Assembly: GCF_042186555.1 (NCBI RefSeq)
Contig: NC_133335.1
Coordinates: forward strand, 172,729,919-172,793,918
DNA: 64,000 bases
Reading direction: 5' to 3'
From: Aquarana catesbeiana
Taxonomy: Eukaryota; Chordata; Amphibia; Anura; Ranidae
The position numbers and the translations under genes are program-made. Below the pieces are notes generated by a model. It was not told the DNA's origin. It made no database searches and saw nothing but the letters and a program-made list of their open reading frames with translations. Positions 1 to 11,800 of the stretch are shown here, in pieces (the first letter of the stretch is position 1; each line of letters starts with the position of its first letter).

Positions 1-1676
1 GTCATAGCTACTTCCTGTGTATCTTTCATTCATAGCGATTTTCCTGTCATAGCGTTTTTTCCTGTCGTAGCAATTTTTCCTGTGTAGCTTTCATTTGTAG
101 CGATTTTCCTGTGTAGCTTTCATACATAGCGATTTTCCTGTGTAGCTTTCATTTGTAGCGATTTTCCTGTGTAGGTTTCATTCGTAGCGATTTTCCTGTC
201 GTAGCAATTTTCCTGTGTAGCTTTCATTCATAGCAATTTTCCTATTGTAGTGACTTTCCTGTGTAGTTTTCATTTGTAGCGATTTTCCTGTGTAGCTTTC
301 ATTCGTAGCGATTTTTCTGTGTAGCTTTCATTCGTAGCGATTTTCCTATTGTAGAAATTTTCCTGTGTAGCTTTCATTCGTAGCGATTTTCCTGTTGTAT
401 CGATTTTTCCTGTCATAGCATTTTCCTGTGTAGTTTTCATTCATATCGATTTCCTGTCGTAGCAGTTTCCTTGGTAGCTTTCTTTCGTAGCGATTTTCCT
501 GTCATAGCTACTTCCTGTGTATCTTTCATTCATAGCGATTTTCCTGTCATAGCGTTTTTTCCTGTCGTAGCGATTTTCCTGTGTAGCTTTCATTCATAGC
601 AATTTTCCTATCGTAGTGACTTTCCTGTGTAGCTTTCATTTGTAGCGATTTTCCTGTCGTAGCAATTTTCCTGTGTAGCTTTCATTCATAGCAATTTTCC
701 TATTGTAGTGACTTTCCTGTGTAGCTTTCATTCGTAGAGATTTTCCTGTGTAGCTTTCATTTGTAGCGATTTTCCTGTTGTAGCGTTTTTTCCTGTGTAG
801 TTTTCATTCATAGTGATTTCCTGTCATAGCAGTTTCCTGTGTAGCTTTCATTCATAGAAATTTTCCTATCGTAGTGACTTTCCTGTGTAGTTTTCATTTG
901 TAGCGATTTTCCTGTGTAGCTTTCATTTGTAGCGATTTTCCTGTTGTAGAAATTTTCCTGTGTAGCTTTCATTCGTAGCGATTTTCCTGTTGTATCGATT
1001 TTTCCTGTCATAGCATTTTCCTGTGTAGTTTTCATTCATATCGATTTCCTGTCGTAGCAGTTTCCTGGGTAGCTTTCTTTCATAGCGATTTTCCTGTCAT
1101 AGCTACTTCCTGTGTATCTTTCATTCATAGCGATTTTCCTGTCATAGCGTTTTTTTTCCTGTCGTACCAATTTTCCTGTGTAGCTTTCATTTGTAGCGAT
1201 TTTCCTGTGTAGCTTTCATACATAGCGATTTTCCTGTCATAGGAATTTTCCTGTGTAGCTTTCATTTGTAGCGACTTTTCCTGTGTAGCTTTCATTTGTA
1301 GCGACTTTTCCTGTGTAGCTTTCATACATAGCAATTTTCCTATCGTAGTGACTTTCCTGTGTAGCTTTCATTTGTAGCGATTTTCCTGTGTAGCTTTCAT
1401 TCGTAGCGATTTTCCTGTTGTAGCTTTCATTCGTAGCGATTTTCCTGTTGTAGCTTTCATTCGTAGCGATTTTCCTGTTGTAGCTTTCATTCGTAGCGAT
1501 TTTCCTGTTGTAGCTTTCATTCGTAGCGATTTTCCTGTTGTAGCTTTCATTCGTAGCGATTTTCCTGTTGTAGCGATTTTTCCTGTCATAGCATTTTCCT
1601 GTGTAGTTTTCATTCATAGTGATTTCCTGTCGTAGCAGTTCCCTGGGTAGCTTTCTTTCATAGCGTTCAGTTCGTA
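1..1676. repeat. Minisatellite, 20- to 30-bp unit
   Basis: The first 1.7 kb is a tandem array built from phrases such as GTAGCGATTTTCCTG and TGTAGCTTTCATTC. Between about 1390 and 1570 the unit is an exact 30-mer repeated six times; elsewhere 20- and 30-bp versions are mixed. A higher-order repeat is visible, since the stretch around 460-560 recurs around 1055-1150 with the same irregular variants. Long open frames on the minus strand are a by-product of a unit length divisible by three and are not genes. The array is already running at base 1, so its left edge is outside the window. Confidence 0.95.
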
Positions 1677-2172
1677 GCATTCCTGTCAGCTCTCGCCCAT
1701 TACATTACGTTATACGATGCGCGTTCATTTCATTACAACTGTACTACCACCCACCACGGTCTGTGGGTACACTAGCCCTGAGGGTTTCAGTTGGCTATCT
1801 GTCTCTGTTTTCTGTTGTAGCCTATCATTTCGTAGCATTTCTGTTAGCTAGTGCTCACATCCAGGGTCTGTCACGTCTACAAACCCATACGGGCTGAGGT
1901 TTCGTTTTTAATTGATTGTCGTCCCACAATCTTCTCGTCCATATACCATACGTCACACATGCACGTTCACCATTACACCTTTACTACTACCCACCACGGT
2001 CTGTGGGTACCTCAGCCCTGAGTGTTCGTTTTTAATTACCTGTCTTGGCGCTGCAGGTTGCTCGGGCTCACTTACTGCATACACTAGGGTGGTGTCAGCA
2101 TTAAGTTCACATTCAGGCACTGTTGGCTTGTCATTTCTGCACCTACATCTTCATACTTGTCAGGTACGAAGG
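1677..2172. other. Non-coding flank with an internal imperfect duplication
   Basis: No gene is recognised. Two segments resemble each other: about 1706-1790 and about 1945-2030 both contain a C-rich stretch followed by CACCACGGTCTGTGGGTAC and a nearby GCCCTGAG. They lie about 240 bp apart, so this is either an old tandem duplication or the start of a longer-period array. The function and origin are unknown. Confidence 0.5.
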
Positions 2173-2180
2173 GGTGTTGT

Positions 2181-2477
2181 CATAGGTGTGCGCACAGGGT
2201 GTGCCAGGTGTGCCCAGGCACACCCTAATCACCCGGTGCAGCACAGATCCCCCTACTGCCCTGAGTCGTCCCCCCCCCCGCAGCACCGCAGGCTTCCCTC
2301 CTCTCCCCTCCCACTGGCTGTTGCTGAGGGGATGTTTCAAGATGAGTGGGAGAAGGGGCTGGTAAATATGTACTTTACCGGCCCCTTCCCTTTCTGAATG
2401 AACATCGTGAGTGATCGGTAGTGTGTTTTTGAGCTTTGGGGTGCACACCCTAGTGTAATAGGCTGCGCACACCTATG
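2181..2477. mobile_element. hAT-like MITE, 297 bp, with 8-bp target duplication
   Basis: The terminal inverted repeats are CATAGGTGTGCGCA on the left and its complement TGCGCACACCTATG on the right. The flanks are GGTGTTGT (2173-2180) and GGTGTTAT (2478-2485), an 8-bp target duplication with one mismatch, which is the hAT signature. There is no coding capacity. A long purine/pyrimidine-skewed middle and a second copy of the GGTGTGCC motif lie inside. It interrupts sequence that continues as part of the retroelement remnant described at 2486-2775. Confidence 0.8.
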
Positions 2478-2485
2478 GGTGTTAT

Positions 2486-2775
2486 TCAGGGGTTGGTTGT
2501 CTGTTCTCTTTTCTCTAGTTTGTGTTTCCTTAGATCAGGGCATGATGCACGTTCCGGGAACAACAAATTCGCATTCGTCTCTCCATCATCGCATGGGGCT
2601 TCAGTGCATGGTGGCACCTCATCAGGTAGGGGTGGATCAATACCAAACTTATACCTGAGTTTTATCACTCTCCCGGCCTCAGCTGGGGGGGGGGGCAGTA
2701 TTTTTTAGGCGGTTATTCCTAACTCCATCCCAACTTTTTCCATCCACCAGCAGAACATGTTTCTACGCATGATTC
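2486..2775. other. Probable part of a decayed tyrosine-recombinase retroelement (left fragment)
   Basis: This stretch lies outside the MITE and the piggyBac element and would be continuous with 6944-7165 and 22645-23763 once the two later insertions are removed. It has no intact reading frame. I assign it to the same host element only by continuity, because the piggyBac and hAT insertions each have recognisable ends. No motif of its own supports the assignment. Confidence 0.3.
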
Positions 2776-3229
2776 TTAACCACTTCAGCCCCGGAAGGAT
2801 TTCCCCCCTTCCTGACTTTTTACAATTCGGCACTGCGTCGTTTTAACTGCTAATTGCGCGGTCATGCAATGCTGTACCCAAACTAAATTTGCGTCCTTTT
2901 TTTCCCACAAATAGAGGTTTCTTTTGATGGTATTTGATCAGCTCTGCGGTTTTTATTTTTTGCGCTATAAATGGAAAAAGACCGAAAATTTGGAAAAAAA
3001 ATTATATTTTCTACTTTTTGTTATAAAAAAAAAATCCAATAAACTCAATTTTAGTCATACATTTAGTCCAAAATGTATTCGGCCACATGTCTTTGGCAAA
3101 AAAAAAGTAAATAAGCGTATATTTATTGGTTTGCGCAAAAGTTATAGCATCTACAAACTAGGGTACATTTTCTGGAATTTACACAGCTTTTAGTTTATGA
3201 CTGCCTATGTCATTTCTTGAGGTGCTAAA

Positions 3230-3880
3230 ATGGCAGGGCAGTACAAAACACCCCCAAATGACCCCATTTTGGAAAGTTGACACCCCAAGGAAATTGCTGA
3301 GAGGCATGTTGAGCCCATTAAATATTACATTTTTTTGTCCCAAGTGATTGAATAATGATAAAAAAAAAAAAATACAAAAAGTTGTCATTAAAGGATATAT
3401 GAAGGCCATAAAATGCCCAGATGGCACAACCCCCCCCCCCCCAATGACCCCATTTTGGAAAGTAGACACCCCAAGCTATTTTCTGAGAGGCATGTTGAGT
3501 CCATGGAATATTTTATATTTTGCCACAAGTTGCGGGAAAGTGACAAACTTTTTTTTTTTTTTTTTTTTGCACAAAGTTGTCACTAAATGATATATTGCTC
3601 AAACATGACATGGGTATATGTGGAATTACACCTCAAAATACATTCTGCTGCTTCTCCTGAGTACAGGGATACCACATGTGTGGGACATTTTGGGAGCCAA
3701 CTACATACGGGGCCCCGAAATCCAATCACCGCCTTCAGGATTTCTAAGGGTGTAAATTTTTGATTTCACTCCTCACTACCTATCACAGTTTCGAAGGTCA
3801 TAAAATGCCAAGATAGCACAACCCCCCCCCCAAATGACCCCATTTTGGAAAGCAGACACCCCAATCTATTTGCTGAGAGG
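3230..3880. repeat. Subterminal repeats of the piggyBac element
   Basis: Three copies of a unit containing ATGACCCCATTTTGGAAAG and GACACCCCAA, each followed by a GAGAGGCATG phrase, start near 3258, 3444 and 3834. Long poly-C and poly-T runs separate them. The third copy abuts the break point of the transposase gene, which suggests that the deletion of the catalytic region ended in this repeat. Confidence 0.8.
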
Positions 3881-3892
3881 CATGGTGCTCGT

Positions 3893-4760
3893 ATCGTGCT
3901 CTGGTCATGGAGACAGAGAACAAGGGCATATGGTGAATTGGGTCAGTGGACCAATATGACCGAAACTCACTCTTTTTATTTATGCCCAAGTTGAGGGAAA
4001 GGCCCAGAAAGAGCTTAAATTCAGAAACAGTAATTGGTCTCCAATCTCTGGCAAGGGAGGACTGGGGATTAGCGGCGATGTGTTGACCAGCGTACAAATT
4101 GCTTTGGTCCACAATAGATCTATAGAGATCTTCGGTGAAAAACAGTGAATAAAAATCAAGTGGTGTAAAATCAACTGTTTCCACCTGAATGCCGGGTTGG
4201 CCAGTGAATGGGGGAAGTATGGGTGCTGCAGAAGTGGTGGGTACCCAATTCGGATTGGCGAATGCAGCAGGAAGGGCACTATGGGCACGACGGGCCTGTG
4301 TTCGTCTTCTTGGTGGCAGCGGGACACTACTTGTGCTTGCCACCTCGCCAACTTGACTTGCACTTATGGGACTCGCCACGTCACCACGTGATACTGCAGT
4401 GCTGGATGTATGACCAGGGTGTACTAGGCCGCTGGTGCTTGCCAGTTCACCAGAAGGAATAGCAGCGCTAGTACTGCTCTGCTCCATACGAGAGCCCTGC
4501 GGTTCTTGCACCTCAACAGCAGAAGAAGAAGATTGGGGTCTGGTACGCCTGACCTTGGCAGGGACCACAACTCCATCGTCAGAGCTATCTGTCATGGAGC
4601 CGCTGCTGTCTACAGGTTCGTATTCTGAGCCTGAATCTGACAGATGAGTGACTTCCTCTTCACTATCTGTCATACTCAGAAATGTGTAGGCCGCTTCACT
4701 AGTGTACCTTCGATTTGCCGTTTTGGGCTCTAAATTTAGTGGTACACTAGTGAGACTCAC
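3893..4760 (-). pseudogene. piggyBac transposase, N-terminal half only
   Basis: The minus-strand frame starts at an ATG at 4760 and runs about 290 codons. It opens with an acidic, serine-rich leader (SDSEEE-type and SSGSMTDSSDDG-like stretches), then a basic patch, then a segment typical of the piggyBac DDE domain: DFTPLDFYSLFF, followed by ITVSEFKLFLGLSLNLGI, a tryptophan-containing YWSTDP, and MPLFSVSMTRARYE. At about 3893 it runs into the subterminal repeat, so the residues after RARYE are read-through of non-coding DNA. Family members are usually about 550-600 residues and carry the catalytic aspartates after this point, so the protein cannot catalyse transposition. The start is chosen because an acidic leader after an early methionine is usual in this family; M30 (MTDSEEE) is an alternative. 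Confidence 0.85.
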
Positions 4761-5223
4761 AGGTAAAATAGCTCCTGACTGTTAGCGACTGTATCAAAAC
4801 GCTACCAAAAACCTGTTAGCGATGGCAGGGATCAGGCCTGACTCTGCGAACGCTGCAGTTATGTGTGCTTCGTTTTTGTGACAGTGACAGTGACAGTGAT
4901 CGATCGATACTGAACTTGGGTGTGCTGGGCTGGGCTGGCTGGGCGGAGGGGCAAAACGCAGGTGCTAGCAGGTATCTGGGCTGATCCCGCTAACACTGCA
5001 TTTTTGGGAACCCTAAACTGCTGGGGACGCTATTATAGATCTGATCGGATCAGATATTGATCCGTTCAGATACTACACCACTAAGGGAGGTGTATGCTGC
5101 GTGCGTGGGTGTTAGTGGTACTGGCACTAACCTGACACTGCCTGGGGCGACGCAGACCCTAAAACTTAATTTATATCACCGTCGTGCGATCAGGGGGTTA
5201 AACCTTTATTAGGTAATAAACGG
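4761..5223. other. piggyBac 5' untranslated region
   Basis: This lies upstream of the minus-strand transposase. It contains a short GTGACA tandem repeat near 4880-4900 and GATCGGATCAGATATTGATC-like inverted dyads near 5040-5060. No gene is seen. Confidence 0.5.
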
Positions 5224-6084
5224 ACAACGTAAGTTATTACGAAGCGCGTAGGGCGGAGCGACGCACTGACGTCACCTCGTACTTCGTATACCCAGAGGAC
5301 GGGTTTTCTGCTCGTGCTCCGGCCGGCTGAGCAGACTTCAGGCTCAATTTTAACTGCAACATTGTGAGTGTTTTTCCTTCTGTTTTTATGCTTTAATAAA
5401 TGACGGTTTTACACTATGGAGTTTTCATATACATCTTACATGCACCATTGGAGTTCCACCGTGATCTGATTTGTCAGGAGGGGTCTGCCCGTTACTGAGG
5501 TTCTCTGGTTTACCTGAAGCCATCCAGTATGTGTATACATGCACTCCTAGATCCTCTGTCACGGGGGATCATGGAGTTCTGGTAAGAGTCCATTCCTGCT
5601 GTTTTGGTGGTGGATTCAACTACAACCTTCACTCAACACCTTTCTGATGACATGTAGCTGGCATTTTATGAACTTTTAATTTTCTAATTTTGCACGGGTG
5701 TTTAGATGTTTATCATCAATTCATCAATATTTATACATTATATTCTTTTCACTGGACTTTATATGAATTAGTGATTCTCGTATTTGTGTATCACATTTTT
5801 TCTGCAAAGCACATATTTTAGTTTATTAATTTATATGTGCACATGCAGATGCTTGAGTTTTTTATTCTAATGCACTTTTTGGCATTCATTTATGCTTGTG
5901 ATTTATCTTGATTATTTATTTTGAATATTGACATCACTTTTTGTTAGCGCAATTCTGTTTTTTTCCTGATTGTTTCCTTGTACTTATGTTTACATGAGAA
6001 TTGTTGCTTTTGGGGGGCCATGCTTTGGATATAGCCCCGTCTAATATTTATCTTAGCGCAAATTTTTTTTTTCCCTATTTTTCA
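5224..6084. mobile_element. 861-bp unclassified insertion flanked by a 99-bp direct duplication
   Basis: The segment 5125-5223 is repeated at 6085-6183 with exactly 960-bp offset and only about four mismatches, so 861 bp were inserted with a 99-bp duplication of piggyBac sequence. The insert begins near a CGAAGCGCGTAGGGC phrase and is A+T-rich later. Two AGCGCAA-plus-poly-T motifs lie near its right end (about 5946 and 6055). It has no coding frame. A tail or terminal arm of a Penelope-like or other retroelement is possible but not shown. Confidence 0.6.
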
Positions 6085-6183
6085 CACTAACCTGACACTG
6101 CCTGGGGCGACGCAGACCCTAAAACTTAATTTATATCACAGCCGGGCGATCAGGGGGTTAAACCTTTATTCGGTAATAAACGG

Positions 6184-6939
6184 CGGGTGCCCTGACACGA
6201 TAAAAAATAAACTAACTAACCAGCGTCACCCGTAACAGTTATACGGTGATCACTGGTGAAAGGGTTAACTAGGGGGTAATCAGGGGGTTAAAACCTTTAC
6301 TAGGTAGTATATGGGGGTCCCTGTCGCTATAAAACGCTGACGGCAAACCTAAATACTTACCTGCCTAACTAGCATCACCTGTGACACTAATACAGCGATC
6401 AGAAAAACGATCGCTTAGTGACACTGGCGACGGGGGGTGATCACGGGGTTAAAACTTTATTAGGGGGGGTTAGGGGGGGGTACCCTAGACCTAAAGGGGC
6501 CTAACACTAACTGCCCTACCACTTATAACTGTCACAAATGACACAAATGCAATAATCAGAAAAAAAAAAAAAGAACTGCTATTGGTGTCACTGACAGGGG
6601 GTGCAGGGGGGTGATCAGGGGGTGAAATGTGTGCCTAGAGTGTTCTACTGTAAGTGTAGTGTTGGTGCACTTACTTGGATGTCTTCTCTCCTCAGCGCCG
6701 GAATGAAAAGACCGTCACGAGCAGAGATGACATCACTTCCTCTGCCTCTGTTTACATTACAGAGGCAGAGGAAGATTGTCATTCGTTGGTCGCTAGGGGG
6801 TGTCCACGAATGAGTGGCCTCCCCCTCAGCACGGATCGATCCCCTAACGATGCCGACCGCCTCAGGCACCGGGGTGCATGATTTTGCCTGCCCGTGCCAT
6901 TCTGCCGCAGTATATCTGCATTAGGCGGTCGGCAAGTGG
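6184..6939. other. piggyBac right non-coding region
   Basis: This is the right non-coding arm of the element, with several GATCAGGGGGTTA phrases spaced irregularly between 6180 and 6630. A hairpin lies near 6735-6775, where CTTCCTCTGCCTCTG faces CAGAGGCAGAGGAAG. The region ends in the CAAGTGG terminus. Confidence 0.6.
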
Positions 6940-6943
6940 TTAC

Positions 6944-7165
6944 CCCAGTTCATGCGGTACTTAATACGCTCTTACGTCCATGCTATAATTGTTAGGCAGG
7001 ATGGAGGGTATCAATAGCCCGCTCGGCTAGAGCGGAGGTGTCAGCAGCGACCCCGGCTCCTGCTCTTCTCTGGGTACCTGCAAGCGATGTTGGCATTCTT
7101 CACAGTAGCATGTGGAACTAGGGGCTAGCCTGGTCACAGGCGATTGATCTGGCCTATGGTTCTCT
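6944..7165 (+). pseudogene. Tyrosine-recombinase retroelement remnant (middle fragment)
   Basis: Between the right end of piggyBac and the left end of the hAT. One plus-strand frame reads ...AIDLAYGSLS just before the hAT insertion, which resembles the start of the core-binding domain of DIRS/Ngaro-type recombinases. The matching continuation is at 22645, beyond the hAT and its target duplication, but it needs a frame change. This is an inference from pattern similarity only. Confidence 0.4.
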
Positions 7166-7173
7166 ATCCAGAG
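7166..7173. repeat. 8-bp target duplication of hAT element 1, left copy
   Basis: ATCCAGAG at 7166-7173 is repeated exactly at 22637-22644, immediately outside the TAGGGATGAGC terminal inverted repeats. Confidence 0.95.
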
Positions 7174-8099
7174 TAGGGATGAGCCGAACATCGAAATCAA
7201 AAGTGCTCATTTTAAAGGCTAATTTGCATGGTATTGTCCTAAAAAGGGTTTGGGGACCCGGGTCCTGCCCCAGGGGACATGTATCAATGCAAAAAAAACT
7301 TTTAAAAACAGCCGTTTTTTCGGGAGCAGTGATTTTAATGATGCTTAAAGTAAAAAAAAAAAAAAAGTGAAATATTCCTTTAAATATCGTACCTGGGGTG
7401 TGTCTATAGTATGCCTGTAAAGTGGCGCGTGTTTCCCGTGCTTAGAGCAGTCCCTGCACAAAATGTCATTTTTAAAGGAAAAAATCTCATTCAAAACTGC
7501 TTGCGGGTTTAATGTAATGTCGGGTCCTGGCAATATGGATGAAAATCAGTGAGACAAATGGCATGGGTACCCCCCAGTCCATTACCAGGCCCTTTGGGTC
7601 TTGTATGGATATTAAGGGGAACCCCGCACCCAAATTAAAATAAGGAAAGGTGTGGGGCCACCAGGCCCTATATACTCTGAACAGCAGTATACAGGCGGTG
7701 CAAACAAGACAGGGACTGTAGGTTTGTTGTTAAGTAGAATCTGTTTGTAATTTTTAATGGGGACATTTTTAACGTGTTTAGCTCCAGCCAAAAAATCTTT
7801 TTTAAGCTTTTTGGAAAACATAGGGAAGGGTTATCACCCCTGTGACATTTGTTTTGCTGTCTTTCCTCCTCTTCAGAAGATTTCACCTCACTTTTTGTCC
7901 CAATGACAAATGTTTTTTGAAAATTTGGGTTTTTTTGTGGAACAAGGAATTGGAAAGCATCAGTGGAAAGGAGAAATGTTTTTCCCATATTAACTCTTAC
8001 AGGAGAGAATTTCCCTTCCTAGGGGTAGATTTCATCTCACTTCCTGTTGTCTCCTTCCGTTTGCAAATAGGAGTCGTTTGTAAGTTAGATGTTTGAAAG

Positions 8100-8690
8100 T
8101 AGGGGCCTGCCCTATATACTCAGCAGAAATTTGGGCCTTAGGTGTTGTTGTGGCCACAACACTGTAAGCCCTCACAGGGCCCTGCTGTGAAATATTAGAT
8201 CAAGAATTGTAATTACATGCCCCTGTTGAACAAGGGCAGAAAAATTGGGCCTTTGGTGGTGGTGGTGCCACAACACTGTAAGTCCTCACTCGCTCTTGGT
8301 GGGTGCAGAAATGGGCCCTGCTGTGAAATATTAGATCAGGAATTGTAATTACATGCCCCTGTTGAACAGGGGCTGAAAAATTAGGCCTTAGGCACTGGTG
8401 CTGGTGCCACAACACTGCAACCCCTCACAGATACTCTAGTTGGAACGCAGAAATGAGCCCTGCTGCAAAGTATTGCATCAAAAATTGTAATTACATGCCC
8501 CTGTTAAACAGGGGCTGAAAAATTGGGCCTTAGGCACTGGTGCTGGTGCCACAACACTGCAACCCCTCACAGATACTCTAGTTGTAACACTGAAACGAGC
8601 CCTGCTGTAAAGTATTGCATCAAAAATTGTAATTACATGCCCCTGTTAAACAGGGGCTGAAAAATTGGGCCTTAGGCACTGGTGGTGGCG
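8100..8690. repeat. hAT left subterminal tandem monomers, about 140 bp
   Basis: The phrase ATTACATGCCCCTGTT recurs with its first bases near 8211, 8348, 8490 and 8632, so monomers are about 136-142 bp. Each has a small inverted pair, CCCCTGTT...AACAGGGG, followed by GCTGAAAAATT and a (GGT)n-type stretch. The same monomers recur in all three hAT copies between 31773 and 50452. Subterminal repeats of this kind are usual transposase-binding regions in hAT elements; binding here is not shown. Confidence 0.85.
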
Positions 8691-8818
8691 CCCAGAACCA
8701 AAAATGTTCTTACAAGCTATCAGCGTGATGATTGAGGAGGAAGAGGTTAATTACTCAGGGATAATCACTCAGCATCAGCATAGGCAGTCTTTGAAGGGAT
8801 CTGAGATTTCCAAAAAAA

Positions 8819-11800
8819 TTATTCGGTTACATCAGCATCAGGTGCTTGGTAGCTGGTGGTGATCCAAGACTGATTCATTTTTATGAAGGTCAGTCGATCG
8901 ACCGAGTCGGTGGACAGACGCACCCTGTGATCGGTTACAAAGCCTCCAGCAGCACTGAATGTGCGTTCCGAAAGAACGCTGGATGCAGGACAGGCCAGTA
9001 GCTCAATTGCATAGTGTGCAAGCTCTGACTAGTGATCCATTCTCAAGACCCAGTAACCCAGAGGATTTTCGGTGGGAAAGGTGTCCAAGTCAGATCTTGC
9101 CCCTAGGTATTCCTGCACCATGTAAAACAGACGCTGGCGATGGTTGCTGGAACCGATCATACCTTGGGGCTGCGGACCAAAAAATTGTCTGAACGCATCG
9201 GTCAGATGGCCACCTTCTCCACCGCTCCTTCTTTGACTGACCGAAGCCTCAGCAACACGTTGTCCAGAAACAGGAGTTTGTAACCTCCCAGTCTCTGAGA
9301 ACGTGTTGCACAGACCTTTCTGCAAGGCCTCCCGAAGATGTTTCATCCTCTGCTCCCTCTGCAATGGCAAGATAAGGTCCGCAACCTTACCCTTGTAACG
9401 TGGATCAAGGAGGGTTGCCAGCCAGTATTGATCCTTCTCCTTGATACCACGAATACGAGGATCCTTACGCAGGCTTTGCAGGATCAGGGAGGCCATGCAG
9501 CGTAGGTTTGCTGAGGCATTCGGTCCGGAGTCCTCTGGGTCACTAAGGACGACATGGTCCGCAGCCACCTCCTCCCAGCCACGTACAAGTCCATGTGTTT
9601 CTTGGGACTGATCCCTTAAAGACTGCTGCTGATGCTGAGTGCCAGGCTCCACCTCCATACTGACACAATCTTCCTCCTCCTCCTCCTCTTCCTGTGTGAT
9701 CGGCGGGCACGCAGGAACACTGTCTGGATAAAGGGGGCCATGAGAGCTAAGGAAGTCCTCCTCTTCCTGCCTCTGTTCTGCCTCAAGTGCCCTGTCCATT
9801 ATTCCACGCAGCGTGTGCTCCAACAGGTGGACAAGGGGGACAGTGTCACTGATGTATGCACTGTCACTGCTCACCATCCTCGTGGCCTCCTCAAATGGTG
9901 ACAGGACAGTGCATGCATCCCTGATCATGGCCCACTGGCGTGGGGAAAAAAAACAAGCTCCCCTGACCCTGTCCTGGTGCCATAGTCGCACAGGTACTCA
10001 TTGATGGCCCTCTGCTGCGTGTGCAGCCGCTGCAGCATGGCCAACGTTGAGTTCCACCTGGTGGGCATGTCACAGATTAGGCGGTTCTTGGGCAGGTTAA
10101 ACTCCTTTTGGAGGTCCATCAGCCGAGTACTGGCATTATATGACCGACGGAAATGCACACAGACTTTCCTGGCCTGCCTCAGGACATCCTGTAAGCCCGG
10201 GTACCTGCCCAAGAACCGCTGCACCACCAAGTTAAGGACGTGAGCCAAACAGGGCACATGGGTCATTTGTCCCTGTCGGAGGGCAGAGAGGAGGTTGGTG
10301 CCATTGTCACAAACCACCATTCCTGCCTTAAGTTGGCGTGGCGTCAACCACCTCTGAACCTGCCCCTGCAGAGCTGACAGAACCTCTGCCCCAGTGTGGC
10401 TTCTGTCCCCCAAGCACACCAGCTCAAGCACCGCATGGCATCTTTTGGCCTGCGTATTTGCGTAGCCCCTTGAACGGCTACGGAGCACCGCTGGTTCCGA
10501 GGACAAAGCACAGGAAGAGGCCATGGAGGAAGAAGAAGAGGAGGGGGTGGAGGAGAGAGGTGTGTCACAATCATTAGCATTTTGGAGGCGTGGTGGCGGT
10601 ACAACCTCCAACACTACTGCACCTTGTCCTGCATCCTTCCCAGCTGCCAGCAGAGTCACCCAATGCGCCGTGAAACTTAGGTAACGTCCCTGTCCATACC
10701 TGCTGGACCATGAGTCAGCGGTAATATGCACCTTACCGCTGACCGCCCTGTCCAGCGAGGCATGGACATTGCCTTCCACATACCGGTAGAGAGCCGGAAT
10801 CGCCTTCCGTGAGAAAAAGTGGAGTTTGGGTACCTGCCACTGAGGAACCGCACATTCCACAAACTCACGGAAGGGGGCAGAGTCTACAAACTGAAAAGGC
10901 AGCAGTTGAAGTGCTAGCAATTTTGCCAAGCTAGCATTCAACCGCTGGGCATGTGGATGGCTGGGAGCAAACTTCTTTCGGCGGTGCAGCAGCTGGGGCA
11001 GGGAAATTTGCCTGATACAATCTGACGTCGGTGTACCAAAAGCAGATTGCCCACAAGTACTTGGCTGTGACACACCTAATTCTACACCTTCATTCCTCTC
11101 AGTGCAGGCCTCAGAGAGGACTGAAGGTATAGTGGGGTTGGAGATCTCAGCTGATGAGGAGCAAGGAGAGGTCCTCTTTGTTCTTTGGTGTGGGTCTTTT
11201 AGATACGCTTGCCAACGAACTGCATGGCAGGTCAACATATGTCTGGTCAAGCATGGGTACCCAAGTGGGAGATGTTTTGGCCACGCGAGATACGCTTGAG
11301 ACATATGTTGCAAATAGCAGCGGTGCGATCTGATGCACTCGTCTCAAAAAAGGCCCACACCAAAGAACTTTTTGAATAACGCGCAGAGACTGCAGCGCCC
11401 TGCACATGTGGAGCTTTGGGGTGTGATGCAGTCAAGGTGCTGCCCTTAGGCTGGCCCCTGGAGGGCATCCTGCCTTGTTGGTGATGTGCTGCCTCCTCCT
11501 CTCTCCTATCAGGCACCCACGTTGAGTCAGTGACCTCATCATCCCCTCCCTCCTCATCACTGGAGCAAACCTGGCAGTATGCTGCAGCAGGGGGAGCATG
11601 ACTGCCAGATTGCTGTCCTTCTTGGGCACCCCCTCTGTCCGTGCTCACGTTACTGCCTTCATCGAGCTCAGTATCATCATCAGAGCCTTCCAAACGCTGG
11701 GCATCCTCCTTGAGCATGTACCCAACACTGTGGTCAAACAGTTCGAGGGACTCCTCAGGAGGACATGGTGGGGCTAGGGAAGGAGTCACTGATGACATTG

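Larger units (their letters stand above)
2780..6939 (-). mobile_element. piggyBac element, 4.2 kb, internally deleted
   Basis: The left end is TTAA (2776-2779) followed by CCACTTCAGCCCC. The right end is GGCAAGTGG followed by TTAC (6940-6943), a one-base decay of TTAA. The CCACTT/AAGTGG termini and the TTAA target are diagnostic of piggyBac. Inside lie subterminal repeats, the N-terminal half of a minus-strand transposase (3893-4760), a later 861-bp insertion (5224-6084), and long non-coding tracts. The catalytic half of the transposase is missing, so the copy is non-autonomous. A short deletion derivative of the same family is present at 52593-53478 in the opposite orientation. The element sits within the tyrosine-recombinase retroelement remnant. 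Confidence 0.85.

Noticed and set aside
1..1676. CRISPR-like array of 30-bp repeats
   Set aside because: Repeats are contiguous without unique spacers, and the context is vertebrate transposon-rich DNA.
808..1680. Lysine-rich repetitive frames
   Set aside because: Translation of the minisatellite in several frames; no unique sequence or domain.
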